Assembly (NCBI RefSeq): GCF_028769735.1
Contig: NC_088173.1
Coordinates: forward strand, 8,205,038-8,269,037
DNA length: 64,000 nucleotides
Direction: 5' to 3'
From: Zonotrichia leucophrys gambelii
Lineage: Eukaryota > Chordata > Aves > Passeriformes > Passerellidae
The notes under the pieces are model-generated. The model saw only the letters and a list, made by a program, of their open reading frames with translations, made no database searches and was not told the DNA's origin. How positions within the stretch are numbered: position 1 is the stretch's first letter; every line of letters begins with the position of its first letter. A program made the position numbers and the translations under genes. Shown here piece after piece: positions 26,001-38,402 of this stretch.

Positions 26001-28259
26001 TAGAGTAGTGCCATGCAGGAGGAAAGACATTTTCCCTTGAGGCACATTATGGTCCTATTCTCACTATCTGCTGGGTACTTTTAAACTGAATTTGGAGGCA
26101 AAAATCCCTGCTCAGTAAATATATGAGTAGTATATGTTAAAAACAGCAAGGTTTTTTTCTCTCACAGTGTCACATTTTGTTTACTGTGGAGAGAGCTCCT
26201 CCTGTGCTTTTGTATTTCATGGGCCCAAGAAAAGGACCAGATAGCGTGGCAGAGCTCGGAAAATGCAAAAGGCTTAAGTCCTTTAACTCAGAGGTTTAAA
26301 TCCTCTCCCCATAAAGACACACATTTTAGAGGAACAGGGAATATAGCTAAAAAGTATGGAGTGGCAACACTCTGTTACCTCCCTAAATATGAAATCTTCA
26401 CTTGCAGGGAAACAAGGCAGTCACATGAGGAATACTGGAGAGTTACAGGCTGCGTGGTGCAGCATTTGGTCTCTGTTCCCTTTCCCATTTATCAGTTTTA
26501 TGGATGGTTAGAATGAGAAAAAACAGAAAGAGGATCTCAAGAGAAAAAAAAATGCAATGGGGTAGGATATCTCCTAGGTAAATAGGACAAACTGTTTCAA
26601 TTCACACAGCATTTAAAACTCCTCAGTAATGAAAGCTCTATCATGTGCAGAGGTAGAGCAGTAAAACACAGAGAAAACCTGTGAATGACAAAATGAATTA
26701 CTTTGATGCATTACTCTTAGATCATGATCCTCTTTCCTTTGAGGTCAACACTATGATTCCATTGAAATCTAATTTCACTCTCAAACTACTCATCCATCCC
26801 AGTAAAGGAGAGAACAGCACTGTGCTAAGTATGCAGCTGCACTTTTAGCAGACCTTCCGTCAAAATCAAACTTCCTTGATGCAGATGTAAAAAATTTAAT
26901 GAGCCAACATAAGTCTGGAAAAATGTAGAGATTTTAGTTATGACAAAATAGTAAAGTGGGCTGTTTTGACCTCTAGCAGACCATTTATTCAACTGAGTAC
27001 TTGCAATTGAAAAGGATAAATCAAGGAGCAGAGAGAAAAAGAAAAAACCAAAAAGGTTATTCAGTGTAATAGTTAGACAAAAGGTTTCTTATTAACAATG
27101 TGGTTTTTTTCTGAAAAGCACAAACTAGATTAAGCAGAGAATCATGAGAGCCATCAGAGAGATCCAGTAACAACAAAAATTCCAGCACTGTGCAGATTTA
27201 TTTTTTTGGGAAATCTGAGATTCTACCATCAACTGTTTTTACTGCAATATCTCCTTTAGCATCAGCTGGAATCTGACATGCATCCATCAGCAGAAAATCT
27301 AGAATTCCTACATTGTCAGAATCTAACAATATTAGTCCCAGTAGATCTTTTACAAACAGTTGTCTTCAATGTTGTTCCAATATACAATAGAAACAATACT
27401 GCTTTCATGTTGAAACAAGTACTTTTTATTGAGGATTCTTTAAGATTTATTATTTTAAACTATATGAAACATAACAAATATGCTAAAGAATTTCTCAGTA
27501 GTACTGCTGAAATAAACTATCACAGCACCAAATTTAGTGCAGTGTGCTATGTACCAACCATTCACAAAGTAATGCCCTGGATGATTTTTTTTAAATAAAA
27601 ATATCGCTAATGTCTTCTGGGTCTCAACACTTTGCTCTCCCTACATACCTCTGTAAACAGTGTAAAGACAGGCCATGCACTCAGAAGCAGATAATGCATG
27701 TCAGATTTTGTCTTCAAAATAGTCTATATAATTCAAAATAACTGTTGCTTGAACTACTGAAAACAAGTATGTGCTTCAGGAACAGTTAGAAATGCTAGCC
27801 TAGAAAGTTTGCTTTGGCTAACACAGTTTACCTTAATATGATGGTGGAAGGCAAGAGGGTATAATCCAAAGCCACCTACGATTATAAGAGTGCTTGTTAA
27901 ACATTTCTTTTTCATGAAATATGTAGTTTGGTTGTTCCTTACCTCTGTTTTCCTATTCTCTGCTGATTTACTGCATGGCTTTTATATAGGCAGCTGTCTG
28001 TTGTTGTGAAAACAATGCTGAACTTGCAGCTTTATTTTAGTTCTAAAGCTGAACTGGTTTTAAGATGGAACTTAGCCAGCCTCTGAGAAGAGCTATATGA
28101 CATGACTCACTGTGGGAGAGAGAAGGGGACTATGGGCTGTTAGTCCCATCCTCTACAGAAAAACTATAGAATGGCTAGAATGAGTTCTTTTACCTGAGGT
28201 GTTTTTCCTTTTTTAATAAATAAATTTACCTATGATACTCCAAAATATTTCAGTCTTAC

Positions 28260-28404
28260 CAAGAGACAACAGTTTTGGAAGTGAATTTAGACAAGAGCTT
28301 GCTACTAAGTTTCGCAGTTTTTTGCTTTCCAAACCTTGCAGGAAGCCATTGACTACAAAGCTATGAAATGAAGTATGGGCATATTCTTCTTGAAGGACCA
28401 GGGA
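28260..28404 (-). CDS. Internal coding exon A8, helical-repeat-like
   Basis: A strong donor CTTG|GTAAGA ends an open frame with SLVLQEEYAHTSFHSFVVNG, FLQGLESKKLRNLVA and SSCLNSLPKLLSL, leaving 1 base. The acceptor region CTCCTCATCATCTCTGGCAGCAGGGTACAG offers three AGs. The last (start 28404) is the only one that keeps frame with A7, which ends on a codon boundary. The first two (starts 28414 and 28411, a CAGCAG pair) would need 2 bases from an upstream exon that I did not find. The peptide continues the helical, Leu/Ser-rich pattern of A7. The next exon must begin by supplying 2 bases; no secure candidate was found downstream. Confidence 0.78.
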
Positions 28405-29277
28405 CTGTACCCTGCTGCCAGAGATGATGAGGAGAATCAAATTGGTTGGTTGTTCCAGACACCTGATTTTTACAGAGGTATCTGGTTTTCACTCATTTAA
28501 AGCTGACTCATTAACTTCATTGAGAGTTTACTCATCAAGACATGCCTCTTGTTAGGGTTTCAGAAGATGGTTAAAACAATAAATAGTACAGGAAGAAAAG
28601 TTTTGAGCTTTCTGTGAACTTCAGCAGAAATTAGCTTTACTAGGTTCTTAGAAAAAGCTCCTCCTTTGTTTGGTACATCTCCAAAGGTTAGTAGGATAAA
28701 GTTCAAAATACCACTAACTCTTAATTTCCTGAGAGCAATCCAAATGTGATAGAAAATGGTATGTAAATAATACTGTGGTCAGAGACAGGATGCCATAAAA
28801 AATGTGATGGTGGGAAAAACTGAGGTTAGATGACAGTTTTGAACCAGAGAAACCTCACTCTCCTGGTGTGTGGAATTTCCAACTCAAAAAATTAAACAAG
28901 TTTTACACTTACATAGTAACAAACTCCTCTCTGCATTTGATTCAGCATGTTACCTCAAGAAGCATATAATAATAATGATAATGATAATGATAACAACAAC
29001 AAGCCTAGGCAATACCAGAATCAATATCTTCTTGAAACTTCATATAAATGTAAAAATGTCACCCTATTCAGATTACTGATATGCTTCACCTTTAATGCCT
29101 ACTCTTTTGTTTATATAATTTCTTAGACACAGCTATAAAAGAATAAATATGTAGGTTACTATTCCTTTTACCCATTTGGTAATAAGGAACAGCTTCTTAG
29201 CAAGACATCCCAATGCAGTTCTTCATAAAAAAATACAAGCTACAGAATGCAATGGAAAATCAAAATATTAAACATAC

Positions 29278-29453
29278 CTGCAGAAGTAATCGCTCAAAGG
29301 CAAGGAAATTGTCCCATTTGGAAGTTTGGGGGTGTTTCAAAGTCTGGACTGTGGCCAGCACAAGCTGTAGAAGACCACAGTGGTTCTCCAAAGCTTTGAG
29401 ATTGTTTCGGAAAAGCTGAATGTATGAGCTGAGCTGTTCGGGGGTGACTCTGC
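29278..29453 (-). CDS. Internal coding exon A7, helical-repeat-like (176 nt)
   Basis: The acceptor GTTTCTACAG-like end (TTTCTACAG) and the strong donor CTGCAG|GTATGT enclose 176 bases. The exon takes 2 bases to finish the Gly codon from A6, encodes 58 residues, and ends on a codon boundary. Visible stretches are RVTPEQLSSYIQLFRNNLKA, LENHCGLLQLVLATVQTLK and SKWDNFLAFERLLLQ. These read as three successive amphipathic helices with a regular leucine/hydrophobic spacing, typical of alpha-solenoid proteins in general. Intron size to A6 is about 1.6 kb and to A8 about 0.9 kb. This is a very secure exon; the family is not recognised. Confidence 0.87.
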
Positions 29454-31037
29454 CTGTAGAAAGGAAAACAGGACACAGCATTCAGTGGAGAAAAATGAAA
29501 AACTACATTTTTTAAATTATTGTGAAAAGGTTATAGAGAACTTTAGAGGCCTCTCCACTATGGGTCTGATCTTAGCTTTGCTGCAATCACTGGGAGCTTC
29601 AGCTGCAGCAACAGGTCAGGACAAAGACTTACATCATCCATGAATTGTGCCTTGAGATATGCAATATGGTAGGCTTTTAACAATGTTAAATGTTAAATGG
29701 TGACATAAAGGGTAATATTTTCGTTTTCAGACACAGACGGACATTCATTTCAGCTAGGGAAATAATATTTGATGACTGCTTCTAAACAATCTTTCTGTTT
29801 TTACCAGAAGTCCAATGGGAATTTGTGAGTTTTTTACCTTACAGCAAATTCAAATCTTCTCACCACTTCCTGAGGGTACATTTTTTGATTAGTCTTGACT
29901 CAAGAAACAGATATAATGTTAGTGACGCAAGGAATGACTTTTGGAGCTGTTCTTGGAAGGGACATTTCCAATGTGTGACCCTTCAGTTTCTGACATGCAG
30001 TAACCACAGCATGATTTCACCAGCTGTTTGAAAATAAACACCCCAATGCCCACTCATGGTCCTGTAGATCTTTTCTTATTAGAAGAGCATGAGGGGCACC
30101 ATTCGGGCCAGATGAAGACTACAGGATTAGCTGTTTATCCAACATTAAAATGCCAGCTGAACTGCTCAAGCAACTTATATTTTGGAAGGGATCTCTTTCA
30201 GGAAGGAAGGCAGCTCAACTATCCCAAGAAAATCACCACAGATGGCAATTACACATGCCATCAACAGACAGGCAAAAATGGTGTGAAAACACCATCCTAG
30301 CTGCAAGTCTGGATTGCGACCCAGGCCAGGGCTGGTTCCTGGAAGCCTCTGGCAGTAACAAGTCATCTTCCTCAAGCAAACCAGACCTAAAAAGCAGGGA
30401 TATATGAGCTAAAGTGAGGAGGATCCTTTAACTTAAATGGGACAGTCTTTGGTGCCAGGAAGACTGGAGGGTGTCCTGATGCTTATTGGTTCATAGCTTA
30501 CAACACTGATAATTTCAGTCAGAATTTTTCCATAAAGGAAAAAATCTTGTAAAACTGCCACTGTGTTTCTTCCCTGTGTTAGGTTATATCATCACTTAAC
30601 AAGGCTCCCCATCTGCCTTCATCCTTTCAGTATCATATAAATGGCAAATAAATTATTCCAACAGTGAATAAATGTTGAAAGCTCTTCCTCTTAGTTTCAG
30701 GGATATCAAGGGCGGTCTTTGGAAGAGCATTTAGATTTGGAAAAGCTGCTAAATAAAGCAAAAACACACGGGCTCTTTATGTGAATTTTAATGGAAAGCA
30801 TCAAACCGAAAAGTCAGCAAATTAACACACAAATCAAGCTGACACCACTCAGTGGGCCAGAGGGCTGACAAAAGGCTTCCACGGTTAGCCCACATAGGCT
30901 AAAACAGCAACCATGGCCATGTGTGTTTTTAGACTAAACACTGGAGCTTTCAGTCTTGTTTTATTTCTTTTAAAGCTGTGTCAGGCAGATTTACACGGTG
31001 ATTTGAAAATGTCAGTCCATGATGCCTTGCAGCATAC

Positions 31038-31140
31038 CTTTGATAATGACTGCATTATTACCCAGAGCAGTGCTGATATATTGTAGCATATTCAAAATCT
31101 GATAACTTGCTTCAATTGAGAAAACGTGCAGTTGCCAGCC
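31038..31140 (-). CDS. Internal coding exon A6, helical, acceptor uncertain
   Basis: The donor AAAG|GTATGC is good and the open frame includes SYQILNMLQYISTALGNNAV. The 5' edge is ambiguous. The best pyrimidine tract (CCCTCCTATTCTTCTGATTC) precedes AG dinucleotides that would start the exon at 31140 (codon boundary, adding GWQLHVFSIEA) or 31144. A later acceptor (GTTTTCTCAATTGAAG, exon start 31109) gives a 72-nt exon that takes 2 bases and fits directly onto A5. The exon leaves 1 base (G), which the GC starting A7 completes to Gly. The sequence is a leucine-rich amphipathic helix, as in armadillo or HEAT-like scaffolds; that is an inference from composition only. Confidence 0.72.
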
Positions 31141-33239
31141 CTTCCTTCATATGAATCAGAAGAATAGGAGGGCTTTCAAGACTTCTGATTTCAATTAAAA
31201 AAAAAAATTCAAGAGTTTTGTTCCACATTGTTCCTTGTGAAAGCGAATCCAGATGAAGCACCAGATCAGTTTGAGAGCCATTCAGCACCATTTCAGATAA
31301 ACAATCAAATTCTTTCCCACCCTCAGAATACCACCAAAAGAAAGTCCAACACATATGTAAGTACAAGGAAAATCCTGACCTTAGCAAGTCATTAACAAAA
31401 CTTATACTGGCATTAGGGAGTGCAGCATCTCATCTGTGATATTTACAATACCCTTAGAACCACTCAGATCCAGGATTTGAGAGTTCCAGCCAACTTCTAC
31501 ACAGCAATCTCCCTGGACAGCTGGCTGATAAATATAGTTCCAGTATTCTACTATTCCAGTAGCTGAGGAAAGGAATTTGGGAAAGTAATTGGTGGTAATC
31601 AGCAATTAGATGACTTTTCCTGAGGCCTAAATCCTCATCATCTTCCCTGCTGCTTGCTCACAGAGGGAGATTTCAGCACAACAGACTACTGCTAATCTAA
31701 TTTCAACCCTATCAGCCCTTTGAGTTTTTCAAGACCCTCTGTTGTTTCAAATTGTTTTATTGCAATGTTGCAGATAGGTTGTAAGAAATCAAGAGGAAAT
31801 CTATTTCAACCACATCATGTCTTAACTGTCATTTTGTTCTCTTAAAGCATATTTCAAGGTTCACAGGCAGAACATGGCAACTACTGGCAAAAGGACTTTA
31901 GTGCAAGTGTCTTCTCCTGCTCTCTTCTTCCTGCTCCATCACATTCATACGCCTCTCCAAACTCTACATCCATGCAGAGTCAGAAGTCTGTGCGGGCATC
32001 AAAGCCTGACTGTGAGAAATACGTTATGCTGACAATGCACTTGATAATTTTTAAATTCCTGAACGGGAAAAGGAAAATCTTGACCTCAACCACTGTTAGG
32101 ATTTAAAAATACTGATAACCTTTTTGAATAAATGCCAGGAATTCCATATTGTCTAAGAAATAACCTTTGCCATTAACAGTTATCAAGCAGAATGTGTGAA
32201 ACAGGTATATTTGTCCCAAACTCAATCAACTACATCCCAATACAGGACTTGAAAAAATGACGTCTACTGAAAGCAATATTAAAACAAAACAAAAACCAAC
32301 CACACACACACACAAAAACAACTACAAACCTCAAGAATAACAACACCACCACCACAAATCACCCCAACACTTGGAAGCCTCAAGCCTCTTCACAAGTATA
32401 AGAGAGAGGATAAAATCAGTAGGTAGTCACTAGGAAGTATCACAGAGAAACCCAAAACTTAACAGAATATAGGAGGATGGGGAGCAGGTAAGAAAAACAG
32501 ACTAATGATGTGTGGAAACTACTTCAGCTAAAAAACAACAAATGGCTAGTTTGGCACAATTAACATATTTGTGCACTAAAGAAATTATCTTGGGAAACAG
32601 AATGAAATAATAGGGTAGGAAATGAGACTGGATATTACAGAAGTAACAAAAACATGACAGACTAGTGACCAATCTCACTACTGAGGGACCTGTCCTATGC
32701 AAAAAACACTGAACATCAGTGTGATGAAGCAGTCCTGTGTTTTAGGACTCTGATAAATGGAAGACAAAAAGTAAGACATAGCAGAGACTAGACTAGCCTA
32801 GGAAAAGAGAAATCTAACATTTGTGTCAAAGAAATGATGAAATTAGCTACCTTACTTAGCTGATATCAGGATAAATGTCCAAGAAAAAAAAAATCTTGCA
32901 TCACATGTAAAAATGGGATAAAATGCAAAGTACATTTATCAAAGAACATCACGTCAAACTGAGATTTAACCAATCAACAAATTAATTACAATACAAATGG
33001 GTTTAACATAGCATTAATTGTGCCCTAACCATATTTGAGTGGGAATAGAATGGGATTACAAGAATTGTAAGATACCTAAGAAACACCCCAAAACAGATGG
33101 CAGGCAATATGCAACTGAGAAGTACTAGTATATAAAAAGAAAAGATAAAATAAGAGTGTTCTGTGTGCTTGTACATATTTATAGTTCAAATTTTGGTAAT
33201 AAATGGTGCCAAAACAGGTGCTGTCAGAAGCTGGTGGAA

Positions 33240-33360
33240 CATCATTAATAAGGAGAAAGAGCAGCCAGCAGATCTGGATTGCTTTGAGTATTGGACAAAT
33301 GTCAGTAGGATGAAATTTATCAGTATAGAAATGATGCATTTTGGGGGTAGGGTAGAGCTA
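33240..33360 (+). mobile_element. Possible very old CR1-like remnant
   Basis: The wording 'ggacaaatgtcagtaggatgaaatttatcag' followed by 'atgatgcattttggggg' resembles the CR1 segment near 'ggaacctcatgaaattcaacaag...ctgcatctgggg'. The match is loose and no 3' tail follows. An alternative is unrelated intronic DNA. Confidence 0.3.
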
Positions 33361-33472
33361 TAAATGCAGAGTTAAAACCCGGAAATGACAAAAGAAGGAA
33401 ATAATGTCTAGGCTTGTTTATTGTAAAAGAGCAGGTACAATTCCTTTCAAGTGATACAGTTGTAGTAAAAAC

Positions 33473-33521
33473 AGAGGCCATAGAATGCTTCAATGTCTAG
33501 AGGCCATAGAATTGCCTCAAT
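33473..33521 (+). repeat. ~25-bp tandem duplication
   Basis: agaggccatagaatg-cttcaatg and agaggccatagaattgcctcaat are adjacent and differ by small indels. Confidence 0.85.
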
Positions 33522-36500
33522 ACAAAGCCTCTCCTTCCAGGAGTCTGCTCTGTGCAGCTCAAATCACTCCTGTTCCTGGAAGTTTAACTCAAAACTGTGA
33601 TGCATGCACAGAGAGGACGCTATAACAATTAGGATGACAGAGAACTAAAGTTAGGAAAGCAAAACAGAAATGTCTGGCTTATATGGGCTCCCTGCATCAG
33701 CTGGTAAAAAAATGAGGTCTCTTTGAATACATAAAAAATATTTACATGAAAGTTCAATACTGGTACTACAACCAATGGGGATAAATAATACATTAATATA
33801 TTTACACAAGACATTAAGAAACATCACTGTATCAATCAGTCTTCCAGTAGTGGAGGCAAACAAATATAACTTGCTCTAACGTGAGTTTTGATGAGTGTCT
33901 AATGAGCAGCTGCATAAATGTTCATAGGCTCAATTCAATATAAATGGACCACTTCAATCCTTTATTCCTATGGTAATTAATTTGTAAAAACACTGGTTGA
34001 ATTCCACCTCCAACTTTCAAGAATTTAGAGCAGATCTCAAAAGAACTGCAGAACAATTCTTCCTACTTGTCAATTACAGAAGGTGCTACTTGGTTCTGTT
34101 TTTGTTTTTATTAATAATTAATTGAAAAAATAATTTTTTGCTAAATATGAAAACAGCAGCACTGAATATCAACATTTTCAGTGTTTTACCATATCAAATA
34201 TACGCAGTTCATAATACATGTACAAATGATGTCATGCACAATTATTCTGAAGGGAAGAAGTATTTTTGTTACTGGCAAAGCAGATCACTCAACATAGACA
34301 TACTGTAGCAAAAATTACCAGCAAATGATATTAAAGGTCTGTCAAAAATCTGGGTTTGAGTAGTAAAAGTAGGCTGAGTGGAACAGAAAGTCTTTCACCT
34401 TAACAGTTAAACAAAAACTCAACTGGACAAACCACATTTGTAGACATTAAGACACAATTTACCAGTATGACGTTTTTTCCATTTGAAATTAATGCTGCAG
34501 CCTATGTAGTGCAATGCAGGCATTGCTTCAAGAATATAACTATTTTTCAAGACGGATTTACTGGTAGAAGTAATTTTTAAAAATTCAGAATCCAAAAGTG
34601 CTTATGCATCCAATAAAAATTTATGGATGAACAAGGTGTTTAAAGAGCAAAGGTCAGAATTATCAATGCACTGTTCCAAACATCCAGGCCTTATTTTTTT
34701 CATATAACACTTAGTTAATTATCTCCATAGGGACAAGGAAACAAGTAAAGAGGAAAGTACATTTTGAGACCAACTGAGTAAATCCGTGGATGCTCTTCCA
34801 AGACTGCAGGAACCGCCAAATATACACAGCTTTTAACTTTGTTCAGTTTTAAGCAAGAACACAGAGCTTCACTGGCTGGAATCCTTTTGCTGAGGTCCAT
34901 TTTCCACTTGAAATAATGAAGAATAAGAAACAATCCTGGCATGCTTATGCTCACAGACAAGATTTTTCAAGTCAGTAGAGGGCTGAAGAAATCCAGATAA
35001 ATAGTTTTCCTTGTCCACAGTCTAAGCAACATGTATCTATCTCTCCCAGTAGCAATGCTGGACACTTCAGAGGAATGTAGAAAGCTCTTGTACTCCACAA
35101 AGCCAATTGGGCAACTGTGCTGCTAAGGGAGCTGGATATTTGACAGAGTCAGAGCAATTGAGGAGGGCAGATGTTGCCCCTTATGTCTCCTTGTTAGTCT
35201 AATTTCCAGATGCTGATATTAACTCAAAATTCTTTTGTACTTCATGGGAAGCTTCAATAACAATCTTTAACAACAAGCACCAGGAAAATAATTAAATCTC
35301 AACTTTTGTTTAGCTTACTTCAAAAGTCATCCAGCCTTTAAACTGTTAACAAAGAAACAAAGAACATCAACTAATCCCTCATTCTTTGGAGAGAAGGAAA
35401 GTAGGCCAGTATGGGATGCTGTTTGGCTGGCTTCTCCAGAATAAGGATCTGAAGAGCTCTAAACCTTACAGCAGACTGAAAACAGATGTCTCAGGCTTAT
35501 TTCTAACAGCACACGCTCATTTCCTGCAAATGTGAGTCCATCTGTCCTGGAGTTTATCGTCACTTGCAGGCCTCTCCCTTTTTTTGTGGCAGAAACACCA
35601 GTACCCAGATAACCCCGTGGTCACAGGTGTGAGTACAAAGAGCAAGTCCCCACTAGAGCAATGCCAGGATAAATCCCTTTTGGGAGTCTGAGCAGTCCCT
35701 GAAGTACATCCCAAAGTACACTGCCACAAGGCAGGGGCAGGCTCCTGCTGCCTGCCCCCACAGCACTGTGCCATCAAGGAAGGACTGTGACCAGCCCTTA
35801 CTGACTCCCATTCCTCTTGCCACCTTAACAACATCTGCAGAACACAGGCACTGGAGGTCAGCCACTGTGCCCTGTCTGTCATAGGCTTTCTAGTATATCT
35901 CAAGACCGTGAGGGAGGCAGAGCCTGCCTTATCTCACACCTGAAGGTGTGTATTGCAGTGGCTTTCATGGAGCCACAGACAATGGTGACAACTATGCTAA
36001 TGTTTTTTAGCAAATTCTGCAATAGAGGCACATACCCAGAACAAAAAAAGCTGAACTGTATTTACTACTCAGCTAGCACTTGCCATGTGAGCTTGAACAT
36101 CTACATCCAACTTGGGTTCAGTCCCATCAGCGGTAGCATTGAGTTAGTTATCCCAAAAGCAGTTTATTCTCTATCACTAGATGTGTATGGTGTCATTAAA
36201 TCCTTGTTTTAACAGTGTTCCTATAGAGCCCAATTATATATGGCCCAAGCCATAAGCTTGCTGCTTTAGCTTTCTCTCCTAATCAGCCTTAATTTTTTAT
36301 TACAAAACGGAAGCCACACTTAAATATGAGTTCTGTTGACTATTCTTTTGAAATTCTTTTACATGCCTTAAAACAAATAAAACCGAATCAATTAGGTGGG
36401 ACAAATATAATGAAAGCACTCTAATACAATCATCAAGATTTTCACTTCTAAGCATCTAAATCCAGATGTCTAAATATGACCCTAGTTAAGATTTATGACT

Positions 36501-38383
36501 CCTAGACCATCTACAGTTTCATGTTTTCAAATACATCCTGAAGGCTTTGACAAATATATAGTTTATATTAATATCAATATGAGTTGATATTTTTTTTCTT
36601 TTATGTTCTTCAGAACTTTGTTTTTAAATGTTCTGGCCCTTCAAATGATTGTTTCCTTCTCTGTGTACTCTACTATTCAGTAGATTGTTAAGTCATTATG
36701 CACAGAAAAGTAACAATCATATCTAGCTAGTGTCTACAATACACTCTGATTGCCCTTCTAAATATTAAAGCAAATTTAAAGAAAAGAGAACTCCGTGAAT
36801 AAACAGATGAGATCTTGTCTTCCAGAATTAAGCTTCCCAGGGGATATCATCAATATTAAACTTCCAATTTAATACTGGCATACCAGAGTTTACCAAATAC
36901 TCCTCAAAATCCTGAGTAAATATGCATAGGGGTGGATTTTATTACTTAGTTTTTACCACTTCCACCAAGTTAATAAATGCAGAATACAAGGCCAACTCCC
37001 AAACAGACAGTCTCCAGCCCTTAAAACTCAGTAACCCCTGGAAACAGTAATTCACTGTTTCTGCAAAAGGACTTGAAATCTACAAATTTGGCTGAATCAT
37101 ATCCAGAACACTTTAAACTTCTCACAGAAATGAATCAACTTGTTTGTCTTAAAAATAACATTCCCAAAGGAATGTCAGGTGCCTTGTGCATGTCCTCATT
37201 TAGCCCTACGACATATGTTCTCAGACACTGAAGCACTTCATTGTGTTCTTGGCACACTGCCCCAGAGAGAAGGAGGTCATTGTTCTTCTTTGGTACACTA
37301 TTCACAGAACTTATTATTTCTCTTATGATTTCTGGAAGACTTCTGCAGCTGAGAATATCCTAACAATCATTTTGGGTGGTAGCAATTAAATAGGGATGGA
37401 AAACATGATGATGTATGAGTATGTAAATATGTAATTCACCACGTCTCTGGTGTAACGAGTCATCCTTTGTGAGACTGAATGAAGAAGCTTACACAATTAT
37501 ACTTGGGCAAAAAAAGTGTCGGGCAACTCACAGAGTTGTACTGAATTGCCATGTTCCACCTCCAGTTTTACACTTACAGATGTTGCAAGCAAACCAGCAT
37601 CTATTTGATCTTTGGTTTAAATCCTTTGGCACACGCCCTTCTCAGTGACACTTCGGTCACTTTGGACACTTCTACATCACTTTCAGTCACTTTAAGCTTG
37701 TTCCCTCTCCTTTTTTTAACATAAGTAAATTCTAAAGTCCTTTCTGTGATTGTCAGACACAGAAAGCACATTACTTAGTGCTGATACCCACAACAATGTT
37801 CCACCAAAGTGCAGGTGCCATGTGTTAACACTGCATGCCAGAATCAGCATCTCCCAACCCACACTCATCAAGTCTTCCTTGTGTAAAACACAGTCCTTGT
37901 GGCTGATGCACCCTATAAAATGAAGATATCACAGCACACATTACAGCAAGTTCTATCTTATTTTCAACCAGGCTACTTCCCCACAGATATAAGAGAACAG
38001 CAATTGCAGTGGATTTCATTTTCTGAACTTGAGGTATTTTATTTTTCACCCAGATACAAAAAGGCTTAAGGGACGTGCTCCTGTATTTTTAGCCACATCT
38101 TGATTGTCACAAAAGGACAGTCTACTGTATAGTGGTGATTTTTTTTAAAAAAAACAACCTTCAAATTCAAAAATCAAAATATTTAGTTTCAAGACTAAGA
38201 TGATACAATAGAAATCAATATCAGCAAAAAATAAAGAAAGCTTAGCGAGTAAAAAAGAAGTTTGGTGTTTATCTGAAAAAAACCCCACCAAATAAATTTT
38301 AGCAAAGAACAGAAGATGGTAATACAATTACTTCTTTTCAGGAAGTTGCATCAGCATTCATAACTGATACTTTACAAATTTAT

Positions 38384-38402
38384 GTGTGTGTGTGTGTGTG
38401 TG
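38384..38402 (+). repeat. (TG)n microsatellite
   Basis: About nine TG dinucleotides are uninterrupted, within AT-rich DNA in the large A5-A6 intron. Confidence 0.95.

Larger units (their letters stand above)
11970..28255. other. Long stretch without a secure exon
   Basis: Besides the repeats listed separately, this holds several isolated minus-strand splice pairs: 21806-21934 (129 nt, donor CACAG|GTAAGC), 23583-23628 (46 nt, encoding SPKLLKTSWYYSNR) and 25771-25806 (encoding DEDIPFFFKVSG, with a very good TTTCTTCTTTAG acceptor). Pairwise phases sometimes agree, but the peptides are too short or oddly composed to call. Most of the stretch shows nothing but AT-rich unique sequence. Confidence 0.4.

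Noticed and set aside
31112..31605. Open minus-strand frames upstream of exon A6
   Set aside because: They run in a different frame from A6, cross its acceptor region, and lack their own splice boundaries.
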